Shown here: positions 1-5,761 of the stretch, in pieces
Layout: the number at the start of each line of letters is the position of its first letter
Numbering within the stretch: the stretch's first letter is position 1
Position numbers and translations under genes: made by a program
Assembly (NCBI GenBank): GCA_016199255.1
Contig: JACQHA010000377.1
Span: 1-5,803, forward strand
Direction of reading: 5' to 3'
DNA: 5,803 nucleotides
Source of the DNA: Deinococcus sp.
GTDB lineage: Bacteria > Deinococcota > Deinococci > JACQHA01
Notes under the pieces: generated by a model
Told to the model about the DNA's origin: nothing
The model's database searches: none
The model's input: the letters and a program-made list of their open reading frames with translations, nothing else

Positions 1-716
1 GAGTTCCCGGGGTTGATGGCCGCATCGGTCTGAATAATGTTCCCCTGGAAGCCGCTACCGTTGGGGCTATTGCGGTTGGTGGCGGAGATGATCCCCTCAG
101 TGACTGTGGAGGAGAGGCCGAAGGGGTTGCCAATGGCCACTACCTTCTGGCCTACCAGCAAGTTGCCCGAGTCACCTAAGGGAGCCGGCACATAGGCGTC
201 CGCCGGTACATCAGCCTGGAGCACTGCCAGGTCGTTATCCGGGTCACGGCCCACAATACGGGCTGGGAACTCCCGGCCATCATCCAGCTGGATGATGATC
301 CGGTCCACTGGGCCGCCGTCGAAGCCAGCAACCACATGGTTATTGGTGAGAATGTGCCCCTGCTCATCAAAGAAGAACCCAGAGCCCAGACCCTGGCGCG
401 GTTCAAGGGGGACGCCCTGGAAGGGGCCACCGGGCCCGAAGAAGAAGCGGAACTCCGGGGGGAGACCCTGCTGGGGCTGGCCCGGCAGGTCGGTGACCTT
501 AATAGCCACCACCGATCTGGAGAACTGGCTGGCAATAGCAATGGTGTTCTGCTCAGTGGCTAGCAGGTCCTGGGCGCTAGGCGGCACCACCAGGCTCACC
601 GGCTGCGCCTGGGTCTGGGCAGCGGCCAGGTGGGTAACCAGATACCCCCCTGCCAGGGCCCCGGCCAGTACCAGGACAGCACCAATACTGAAACGCTTCA
701 TCCGCGTTAAGCCCAT
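1..716 (-). CDS. HtrA/DegP-family trypsin-like serine protease, N-terminal part (cut by window edge)
   Basis: An envelope-facing serine protease of the HtrA/Deg type, a family that degrades misfolded exported proteins. The visible 238 codons begin with a short basic stretch and a hydrophobic segment (about residues 10-33, ending AAAQ) that is either a signal peptide or a membrane anchor. A Pro/Gly/Phe-rich linker (about 77-105) follows, then the protease domain. The catalytic triad is visible: His127 in TNNHVV, Asp162 in DNDLAVL, and Ser239 in NPGNS. The window supplies only TC of the serine codon, but every TCN codon is Ser. The IGNPSG and QTDAAINPGN blocks are also classical. The C-terminal half, including any PDZ domain, lies outside the window, so degP, degQ and degS types cannot be separated. 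The ATG at 716 is chosen because GGAGGTG lies 5 nt upstream; a second in-frame ATG is at codon 6. The gene is divergent from the secreted-protein gene at 1038. Confidence 0.95.
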   Translation of the reverse strand, partial: MGLTRMKRFSIGAVLVLAGALAGGYLVTHLAAAQTQAQPVSLVVPPSAQDLLATEQNTIAIASQFSRSVVAIKVTDLPGQPQQGLPPEFRFFFGPGGPFQGVPLEPRQGLGSGFFFDEQGHILTNNHVVAGFDGGPVDRIIIQLDDGREFPARIVGRDPDNDLAVLQADVPADAYVPAPLGDSGNLLVGQKVVAIGNPFGLSSTVTEGIISATNRNSPNGSGFQGNIIQTDAAINPGN

Positions 717-721
717 GTCTA

Positions 722-728
722 CACCTCC
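722..728 (-). promoter_or_regulatory. Ribosome binding site of the HtrA-family protease gene
   Basis: On the minus strand this reads GGAGGTG, a near-perfect Shine-Dalgarno sequence, 5 nt before the ATG at 716. It supports that start over the in-frame ATG five codons later. A perfect hairpin begins only 7 nt further upstream (736-755), so structure in the leader could affect access to this site. Confidence 0.75.
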
Positions 729-735
729 AACTCTC

Positions 736-755
736 GGCCGGACCAGTGTCCGGCC
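736..755. repeat. Perfect 8-bp inverted repeat in the protease leader
   Basis: GGCCGGAC at 736-743 and its exact reverse complement GTCCGGCC at 748-755 are separated by the 4-nt loop CAGT. In the protease mRNA this would be a stable GC-rich hairpin just upstream of the Shine-Dalgarno site. No T-run follows on either strand, so it does not look like an intrinsic terminator. It could be an mRNA-stabilising 5' hairpin or a palindromic operator; the sequence does not decide which. Confidence 0.6.
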
Positions 756-805
756 AAATGCTACTTATGTCATATGCCAGGTGACCTCGGAGCACATCAG
801 GGATT

Positions 806-827
806 CCCCTACCCATCTTGGTAGGGG
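806..827. repeat. Perfect 8-bp inverted repeat, possible operator or leader hairpin
   Basis: CCCCTACC at 806-813 and GGTAGGGG at 820-827 are exact reverse complements around the 6-nt centre CATCTT. The centre-to-centre distance between arms is 14 bp. The site is about 90-110 nt upstream of the protease start and about 210 nt upstream of the divergent secreted-protein gene. Position and symmetry would suit a binding site for a dimeric regulator acting on one or both genes. A transcribed hairpin is equally possible. No known operator consensus is recognised. Confidence 0.55.
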
Positions 828-982
828 GAGAGTCCGAAATGGCCTGGGGTTGCACAGCCCTCAACCAGTTAATGCGGCCCAGGCGAGACAGCCTCTCTTA
901 CAGCAATCTTACGCGTCTCTGACGATATTTTTGCCCAGACCGGGTGTTAGCAACACGTTAGGAACGCTGCAGCTCCGGGTGA

Positions 983-990
983 GGGGGGGG
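983..990 (+). repeat. Homopolymeric tract of eight G
   Basis: An uninterrupted run of eight G lies 47 nt before the ATG at 1038, in the presumed leader or promoter-proximal region of the secreted-protein gene. Runs of this length are prone to slippage. It is the only homopolymer this long that I noticed in the window. Confidence 0.8.
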
Positions 991-1028
991 CGCTATGGTG
1001 GCGCCAGTGATTGAGCGCAAGCTCGAAG

Positions 1029-1034
1029 AAGGAG
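1029..1034 (+). promoter_or_regulatory. Ribosome binding site of the small secreted-protein gene
   Basis: AAGGAG ends 3 nt before the ATG at 1038 and 9 nt before a second in-frame ATG at 1044. The spacing slightly favours the second ATG, so the protein may start two residues later (MEVLQ rather than MKMEV). The longer reading from TTG at 1011 has no Shine-Dalgarno sequence and would place this site inside the gene, so it is rejected. Confidence 0.65.
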
Positions 1035-1037
1035 AGA

Positions 1038-1610
1038 ATGAAAATGGAGGTACTGCAGAGCAAGCTGATCCTCGGAACCCTGATCGGACTCCTCATCCTG
1101 GGCCAAACCCTGGCTGGTAACAACGCCTCTATGAACGTTACCGCCACTATCCCCGCCGTGGGGGAGATCCGCCTCACTCATCACTCTTCTGATGAAGCCA
1201 TCACCAACCCTAGCCTCACCTTCACCCCTACTGCCAGCCAGATCCTCAGTGCTGCCGAGGGCCCTATCTATATCTCCCCTCTCACCACACCCAGCTTCGA
1301 TCGGGTCTCCTATTTGGTGAACCGCGGTGGCAGCTGGAGCGTGGCTGTGAAGGCGCTGGGCACCCCCTCTCTCCCCGAGGGGCTGAGCCTGAGCGATGTG
1401 CAGCTGCTCTATAGCCCCGATGATGGCGACGGCAACCCTGCTGGCGGGAACACGCTCAGCCTGAGCACCAGCGACCAGACGGTGGACAGTAACAGCAAGA
1501 AGACCAACAGCTTCCGGCACACCTCCCTAGCCTACCAGCTGTACCTGAACGGCGATGAGGCTGAGGGCAATGTGGAAGTCGTACTCCAGTTCACCTTGAC
1601 GACCCCCTGA
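1038..1610 (+). CDS. Small secreted protein of unknown function, predicted beta-rich
   Basis: I do not recognise this 190-residue protein as a named family. The N-terminus has Lys2 and Lys9, then a hydrophobic core at about residues 10-22 and a plausible signal-peptidase site after TLA (residue 26), so export is likely. The mature part of about 164 residues is rich in Ser, Thr, Asn and Gly, has no cysteine, and shows alternating beta-strand patterns: MNVTATIPAVGEIRL near its start and VEVVLQFTLTTP at its very end. A Gly/Asp/Asn-rich segment (about 127-137, PDDGDGNPAGG) is probably a surface loop. This pattern resembles beta-sandwich surface or fimbria-like subunits, but that is inference from composition. 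It has no LPXTG motif, lipobox or C-terminal membrane anchor. It is divergent from the HtrA-type protease and is followed by a GC-rich hairpin, so it is probably monocistronic. It is likely a real gene: the ribosome binding site, signal peptide and length all agree. Confidence 0.75.
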   Translation: MKMEVLQSKLILGTLIGLLILGQTLAGNNASMNVTATIPAVGEIRLTHHSSDEAITNPSLTFTPTASQILSAAEGPIYISPLTTPSFDRVSYLVNRGGSWSVAVKALGTPSLPEGLSLSDVQLLYSPDDGDGNPAGGNTLSLSTSDQTVDSNSKKTNSFRHTSLAYQLYLNGDEAEGNVEVVLQFTLTTP

Positions 1611-1643
1611 GGTACCCCTCCTCCTTCTTCTCCTGCGCCGGGC

Positions 1644-1675
1644 GGCCCGCACCTGCGGGCCACTCAGCGTTTCTT
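1644..1675 (+). terminator. Possible intrinsic terminator after the secreted-protein gene
   Basis: GGCCCGC (1644-1650) and GCGGGCC (1655-1661) form a perfect 7-bp GC stem with the 4-nt loop ACCT, 33 nt after the TGA stop. The following T-rich part is weak and displaced (TTTCTT at 1670-1675, 8 nt after the stem), so termination may be inefficient. A 20-nt pure pyrimidine tract (1615-1634) lies between the stop codon and the stem and could instead help Rho loading. Confidence 0.45.
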
Positions 1676-1773
1676 GACCAGCCTCAGCGTGGCCGGCGGT
1701 GCTCCGCATCAGGCAATGGGGGATAACAGCCCTGGCGCTTTCTCAGAGAGGGCAATAGCATTGGCTACAGACG

Positions 1774-1789
1774 CCTGGCTGCGGCCAGG
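1774..1789. repeat. Short inverted repeat upstream of the SDR gene
   Basis: CCTGGC (1774-1779) and GCCAGG (1784-1789) pair perfectly around TGCG. The element is 77 nt before the SDR start. It is short enough to occur by chance in GC-rich DNA. It is listed because the 256-nt gap 1611-1866 otherwise holds only the possible terminator and no convincing promoter or gene. Confidence 0.3.
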
Positions 1790-1866
1790 AGACGAACATG
1801 TCGCCGCTGGGGCCATCACCTTAACTCTCAGCAGCCTGGCTAGGCAGAGCAAGTAGACTAAGGCCC

Positions 1867-2649
1867 ATGAAAAAGAAGGCCGCGCTTCCCGCCATGCAAG
1901 TTACAGGCCAGGTTGCCATTGTGACTGGCTCCGGAAGAGGCCTGGGCAAGGCCATCGCCCTGGCACTGGCCGAGGCTGGTGCTCATGTGGTGGTGACAGA
2001 CCTGCCTGGCCAGTTGGAAGATGCCCAAGCTACTGCTGATGCCGTACAGGAAATCGGCCGCCAGGCTCTAGCGGTCCCTCTGGACGTCACGTCCCTCCAG
2101 AGCATCCAGCGCATGGTCCAGAAAGCCCGGCAACGCTTCAGCCAGATCGACATCCTGGTGAACAACGCTGGCATCAACATTCGCAAGATGGCACTGGAGG
2201 TTACCGAGCCGGACTGGGATCAGGTGCTCGACGTGAACCTGAAGGGCGTGTTTTTCTGCTCCCAGGCTGTGGCCCGAGAGATGGTGCAGCGCCAGGCGGG
2301 AAAGATTATCAACATCGCCTCGCAATACGGGGTTATCGGTGACGAGCAGCGCGCGGCATACTGCGCCAGCAAAGCCGGCGTGGTCAATCTGACCCGGGTA
2401 CTGGCCATTGAATGGGCGCCGTACCACATCAATGTCAATGCCGTCGGGCCAACTTACGTGCTCACCCCTCTGACCGAAAAGCTCTTTGCCGACCGCAAGT
2501 ACAGGCGGGAGACGCTCCGGCGCATCCCTTTGGGGCGCCTGGGCAAGCCAGAAGACGTGGCAGGAGCTGTGGTCTTTTTAGCCAGCCCCGCTGCCGATAT
2601 GATCACCGGCCATACGCTCCTGGTGGATGGCGGGTGGACGGCTTGGTAG
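1867..2649 (+). CDS. Classical short-chain dehydrogenase/reductase (SDR), substrate unknown
   Basis: A complete 260-residue classical SDR, a cytoplasmic NAD(P)H-dependent oxidoreductase, usually a homotetramer in this family. The Rossmann nucleotide motif is TGSGRGLG (20-27). Asp45 at the end of the second strand (VVVTD) points to NAD(H) rather than NADP(H). Further hallmarks are DV at 73-74, NNAG at 99-102, and the catalytic tetrad Asn124, Ser152, Tyr165 and Lys169 (YCASK). The usual PG after the active site is replaced by VGPTYVLTP, and the C-terminus has the typical TGHTLLVDGGW. The overall pattern is like sugar-acid and polyol SDRs (gluconate 5-dehydrogenase or KduD type), but substrate cannot be read from motifs. 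The start at 1867 has only a weak TAAGG 3 nt away. An in-frame ATG at 1894 (codon 10) fits the usual short SDR N-terminus but has no well-spaced ribosome site. The last 47 bp overlap the 3' end of the opposing glycosidase gene. Confidence 0.93.
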   Translation: MKKKAALPAMQVTGQVAIVTGSGRGLGKAIALALAEAGAHVVVTDLPGQLEDAQATADAVQEIGRQALAVPLDVTSLQSIQRMVQKARQRFSQIDILVNNAGINIRKMALEVTEPDWDQVLDVNLKGVFFCSQAVAREMVQRQAGKIINIASQYGVIGDEQRAAYCASKAGVVNLTRVLAIEWAPYHINVNAVGPTYVLTPLTEKLFADRKYRRETLRRIPLGRLGKPEDVAGAVVFLASPAADMITGHTLLVDGGWTAW

Positions 2650-4684
2650 CCTGGATCTCCCACACCCCACCGCTCTTACGGCTGAGAGGAACCGCCACGT
2701 CGGGGAGGAGAGCTGAAGAAGTAGTGCCTTCCCACAGATCTACCAGCCGGCAAGAGCGCTGTCTGAAGAGCGTGGGATCTAGCCGCACCACAGCGTACTT
2801 GCTCTCATTGCCGTTGTTGACTGCAATGAGGAAGTAGCGGCGGCCACGCCGGAACAGGGCTGCCTGGACGCCTGGCGTGAGGGAGCGGGCGTAAATGGGA
2901 ACGTTACAGTGGTGGTGCAGGGCGATGAGCAGGTCCGGCGTGGGGTCCACGCCGAGCACCACCAGTGTCCCCTGGCCCCAGCGCTGAATATAGCCCACAG
3001 TGTGCCGGCGGCCGGCGTAGAGCTGGGGCCACTGGTCGGGCTCGCCATCGGGGTCCTGCTCTTGCACGGCAGTGATGGCAGTTCCTGGTGGATGATCATA
3101 GACCAGGAGCGCGCCAGCACATATGACGTGCATTCCACCCAGGTCAATGGCAACGCGCTTCGCCAGTTTGGTGAGCACCCCGTCTGGGAGGGGAATATTC
3201 AGCAGGTTCAGGGGCTGGCCGGCGCCATCCAGGCGGGGATAATTCTTGAACACCACTAAGATACCGCCTTTTACTACGTGCTCTAATAGTCGCTGCTGGC
3301 CGGCCTGGTCGAGCCACTGGGCGCCAGAATAGAACAGCAACCGGCGGGGCACCTGGCCATTGCCTGGGTCGAAGAAATCGTAATCTAGCCCGGCGCTGTA
3401 GGCAGCGGCCAGCACCGGGTCGGTGCGGATAGTGCCACTGGCGGCTACGTGCAGGGGCTCTAGAGTGAGGGCAGTGTCGGTGAGTTTCTCCAGGTCAGGG
3501 GGACTCAGTTTTTTCACCACCTGGACAATTTGCTGGAAGGTGCCATAAAGCTCGGGGTGCGGCCGGCCCCGTTCGTGAATGGGCGAAAAGTACCAGTTGT
3601 CCCGGTTCACCAGCATGTACCAGTTCCACCCGGCGATACCTGCCAGCAGCGCGGAACACGCCATCAAGCGGTAGTGATTGGCGCTCAGCACACCGGTCTG
3701 CTGGTGATAGCCGTGAAAGATGCCGCACTCAAACTCGCCAATGAAGGGCAAGGGTGACACGCTGCGCTGGTAGCGCAAGGTGTCCAGGAAAATGCGGTGG
3801 GCGTCCGGACTATTGCTGAACTCGTTGGCCGGGTAAGTGTCAATGGCCACCAGATCCACCACTTTGGCCATCTCCCGCCAGTTCTGCACGTCCATGCCCG
3901 GGTAGTAGTTGAGGTAGAGGGGCACGTCTACTCCCAGGCCGCGATACTGATTGGCGCACCACCGGCCGTACTGCACCACAGACCAGTGCTGGAAGCGCCA
4001 CCAGTCCAGCACCCTGGCGAAACAGCCCCGCTCCAGGGTGAAAGGCGACTCGGCCCAGGCCCGGGCCTCGGCGAACTTGGTGTAATGAGTCCCCCAGGCG
4101 GCGTTCAGCTCAGCAATGCTCTGGTAGCGCTCCTGGAGAAACTGGTGAAAGAGCCCGGGCACATCGTCCAGGCCCTGCTCCCGCTCGAACCAGCAGGAGA
4201 AGGGGTCGATCTCGTTGTCTGGCTGCCAGAGGACAATGCGGCCGCCACGCGTGGCCAGATAAGGTAGCAGCACCGGTGTCACTTGTTCCATCCAGGTACG
4301 TGCCAGGCGCTGGAAGCTGGTGGAGAGCCGGTGATGGCGGGCGGCGTAGGCGGGGACGCCGCCGTTCTCCCACTCGCCGTAGAGGTAGGGACCGGGGCGA
4401 ATGATGATCCAGAACCCCATATCGGTGAGCAAGTTGAGGAAGCCCACCAGATTGCGCTGGGGAGAAGTGAGGCCGTGGAAGTCGTAGCTACCCCGGGCAT
4501 ACTCGTGGTACGCCCAGGGAACATAGGTACCCACCACCTTGAGCCCCAGCCCCCGCACCTGCTCCAGTGCCGCCCGCCAGTACTCAGGCGCCAGGCGCCA
4601 GTAGTGCACCTCGCCAGAGAAAAGAGGCACAGCTTGATCGCCTACATACAACCGCCGCCGGCGCAAGGTGACTGGGGGCATCAT
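2603..4684 (-). CDS. Beta-galactosidase-like glycoside hydrolase (GH35/GH42 type, clan GH-A)
   Basis: A 693-residue enzyme expected to remove terminal beta-galactosyl residues. The N-terminal TIM barrel (about 15-390) starts with SGEVHYWRLAPEYW (23-36), then ETYVPW-like GTYVPW (52-57) and IRPGPYLYGEWENGG (95-109), all typical of GH35. The acid/base is expected to be Glu158 in LWQPDNEID, a motif closer to GH42. The nucleophile is probably Glu317 or Glu319 in PFIGEFECG. A second region (about 445-600) looks like the alpha/beta trimerisation domain of GH42 enzymes (LLFYSGAQWLDQ, GGILVVFKNYP). A small beta domain (about 605-680) ends the protein. There is no signal peptide, so it is probably cytoplasmic. 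The start ATG at 4684 shares its A with the TAA stop of the GH172 gene. GGAG at 4690-4687 is 2 nt from this ATG and 5 nt from the next ATG (4681), which may be the true start. The C-terminal tail is encoded antisense to the SDR end. The substrate is inferred from family only. Confidence 0.9.
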   Translation of the reverse strand: MMPPVTLRRRRLYVGDQAVPLFSGEVHYWRLAPEYWRAALEQVRGLGLKVVGTYVPWAYHEYARGSYDFHGLTSPQRNLVGFLNLLTDMGFWIIIRPGPYLYGEWENGGVPAYAARHHRLSTSFQRLARTWMEQVTPVLLPYLATRGGRIVLWQPDNEIDPFSCWFEREQGLDDVPGLFHQFLQERYQSIAELNAAWGTHYTKFAEARAWAESPFTLERGCFARVLDWWRFQHWSVVQYGRWCANQYRGLGVDVPLYLNYYPGMDVQNWREMAKVVDLVAIDTYPANEFSNSPDAHRIFLDTLRYQRSVSPLPFIGEFECGIFHGYHQQTGVLSANHYRLMACSALLAGIAGWNWYMLVNRDNWYFSPIHERGRPHPELYGTFQQIVQVVKKLSPPDLEKLTDTALTLEPLHVAASGTIRTDPVLAAAYSAGLDYDFFDPGNGQVPRRLLFYSGAQWLDQAGQQRLLEHVVKGGILVVFKNYPRLDGAGQPLNLLNIPLPDGVLTKLAKRVAIDLGGMHVICAGALLVYDHPPGTAITAVQEQDPDGEPDQWPQLYAGRRHTVGYIQRWGQGTLVVLGVDPTPDLLIALHHHCNVPIYARSLTPGVQAALFRRGRRYFLIAVNNGNESKYAVVRLDPTLFRQRSCRLVDLWEGTTSSALLPDVAVPLSRKSGGVWEIQATKPSTRHPPGAYGR

Positions 4685-5748
4685 TACTCCGGCCGGGGCA
4701 GGCGTCTCGCCACTGGCGGCAGCCTGGGAAACGGCTGGTGCGGTTCAGCCTGGTACCAGTAGGCCACACTGGCAATGTCGTCAGAGCGGTGGTTGTCGTG
4801 GCCGTGCTCAATGGTGACCCTGATGGACTGGTGAAACGTGATCGGATCGGCAATGTGGAAGCGGTAGAGGCTGATCTTCCCCGACCAGTTCTTCCCGCCC
4901 GCCATCGGTATGCCAAAGAAGGGGCTGCAGAACTCTTCCAGGGGCGACCAGGCAGTGCAGAAGTAGTCCTCGGTCCCGGTGCCGTGCAGGCTGGGGGGCC
5001 ACTGCTCGCCATCAATGAAGATCATGTCGTCCCCTTCGCCATACCAGTTGGTGTCGTGGATGCGCAGCAGGTTGTGGATGTAGAGCGTGCAGCCCACGTA
5101 GTGGCCGTGGCCCCTGGCCTCCAGGATCACGTAGTTGTCTTTCCCGGTGAGATTCTTGCCACTGAAGGCAAACTCATAGGGGGTCATGCTGTTGACGTCC
5201 ACCCCTTTCGTGGGATTGACCCGCCGCCACTGAGCGTGGAAGCGGCCCAGGTTTTCTTCCAGCTCGTCGTACTCCTCGTAGTCGATGTAGTAGTAGAGGA
5301 TCAGCTCGTGCTCCGCCAGCTCGCTCTGCACCTCGATGCGGGCGCTCTGAGAGAAGGGCATGGGGAAAAAGCAGTTCAAGGCTTTCCCGTCCCGGGGAGC
5401 CATCACCAGCGGCAGGGAGACAAAGTTCTTCGTTTCAGCGTGGCCCAGGCCAAAGAAGTCGCCCAGGGGCACTTCGACGCTAGGCCGCTTCTCCCCGTCC
5501 CAGTACATGCGCAGCACCGCCTTGCGCAGGTGATACTGCTCTTTGCTGTCAGTAGTGAACCAGATGTGGGTGATGCAGCCGGCGCCTACGATCTCCCCCA
5601 ATACTGCAGTCTCGCCTGGAGCGATGGTAATGCGGTCCAGGTTCCCGCCGGTGCGGTCGTAGCTAGAAAGCCGCTTACGCCGGCAGTGGCGCAGCCTGGC
5701 CAGATCTGCCAGCGGCCCTCCTGGAAGTCCCTTGGCTAAGCCCATCAT
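4684..5748 (-). CDS. GH172-family (DUF2961) glycoside hydrolase, alpha-furanosidase type
   Basis: A complete 354-residue DUF2961/GH172 protein. Characterised members of this family act on alpha-D-fructofuranosides (including difructose dianhydride) or as exo-alpha-D-arabinofuranosidases; which applies here cannot be told. The family signature is clear: KRLSSYDRTGGNLDRI (25-40), ITHIWFT (59-65), and the active-site block YGEGDDMIFIDGE (236-248) followed by GTGTEDYF (256-263). Glu238 and Glu260 are the likely catalytic carboxylates, with spacing close to the pair reported for the fructofuranosidase. The fold expected for the family is a jelly roll that assembles into ring-like oligomers. No signal peptide or membrane segment is seen, so it should act in the cytoplasm. 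The ATG at 5748 is preceded at 5 nt by AGGAGGAG. A second ATG follows immediately at 5745. It is the upstream partner of the beta-galactosidase-like gene, overlapping it by one base (TAATG). Confidence 0.92.
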   Translation of the reverse strand: MMGLAKGLPGGPLADLARLRHCRRKRLSSYDRTGGNLDRITIAPGETAVLGEIVGAGCITHIWFTTDSKEQYHLRKAVLRMYWDGEKRPSVEVPLGDFFGLGHAETKNFVSLPLVMAPRDGKALNCFFPMPFSQSARIEVQSELAEHELILYYYIDYEEYDELEENLGRFHAQWRRVNPTKGVDVNSMTPYEFAFSGKNLTGKDNYVILEARGHGHYVGCTLYIHNLLRIHDTNWYGEGDDMIFIDGEQWPPSLHGTGTEDYFCTAWSPLEEFCSPFFGIPMAGGKNWSGKISLYRFHIADPITFHQSIRVTIEHGHDNHRSDDIASVAYWYQAEPHQPFPRLPPVARRLPRPE

Positions 5749-5753
5749 GTCTG

Positions 5754-5761
5754 CTCCTCCT
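5754..5761 (-). promoter_or_regulatory. Strong ribosome binding site of the GH172 gene
   Basis: On the minus strand this reads AGGAGGAG, 5 nt before the ATG at 5748, and it fixes that start. The remaining bases to 5803 show no clear promoter. One minus-strand frame ends in TAG at 5785-5783 (ATC ACC TAG), so the tail of an upstream gene in the same operon, for example a transporter gene, could lie there. Only six codons are visible before that stop, so it is not called. Confidence 0.7.

Larger units (their letters stand above)
717..1037. other. Divergent intergenic region between the protease and secreted-protein genes
   Basis: These 321 nt carry the 5' regions of two divergently read genes and no credible coding sequence. 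They contain the protease ribosome binding site, two perfect 8-bp inverted repeats, a weaker 7-bp inverted repeat (GCCTGGG at 842-848 with CCCAGGC at 878-884), a short AT-rich patch around 924-932, an 8-G tract at 983-990, and the ribosome binding site of the plus-strand gene. I looked for sigma-70 type -35/-10 pairs on both strands. I found only poor matches, such as CTGACG at 919-924 with no good -10 at the right distance, so no promoter is called. Both promoters must nevertheless lie here unless the genes are transcribed from elsewhere. Confidence 0.6.

Noticed and set aside
944..956. GTGTT-AGC-AACAC short palindrome, considered as a CIRCE-like or LexA-like site
   Set aside because: The arms are only 5 bp and do not match the CIRCE or Bacillus-type LexA consensus.
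919..959. Possible sigma-70 promoter for the secreted-protein gene (CTGACG or TTGCCC as -35)
   Set aside because: No -10 with more than two or three consensus matches is found at 16-18 bp spacing, so the match is no better than chance.
292..1014. A 240-codon plus-strand frame opposite the protease gene and running through the intergenic region
   Set aside because: It is antisense to a gene with an intact HtrA catalytic triad. Its composition is rich in Arg, Pro and Trp, and it crosses the protease leader hairpins.
1011..1037. A nine-codon N-terminal extension of the secreted protein from TTG at 1011
   Set aside because: There is no ribosome site before this TTG, while AAGGAG at 1029-1034 serves the ATG at 1038 or 1044. 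The extension would also put a polar stretch before the signal peptide.
1674..1856. A 60-codon frame starting at TTG in the gap before the SDR gene
   Set aside because: It has no Shine-Dalgarno sequence, a TTG start right after the presumed terminator, and no recognisable features. It fills the gap only by chance.
3797..4267. A 156-codon plus-strand frame opposite the beta-galactosidase-like gene
   Set aside because: It is an antisense shadow of a well-supported gene, with low-complexity composition and no recognisable motif.
4738..5739. A 333-codon open frame on the plus strand opposite the GH172 gene
   Set aside because: It lies fully antisense to a gene with clear GH172 motifs. The long open frame follows from GC-rich codon bias, and the Val/Ala/Gln/His-rich translation shows no domain.
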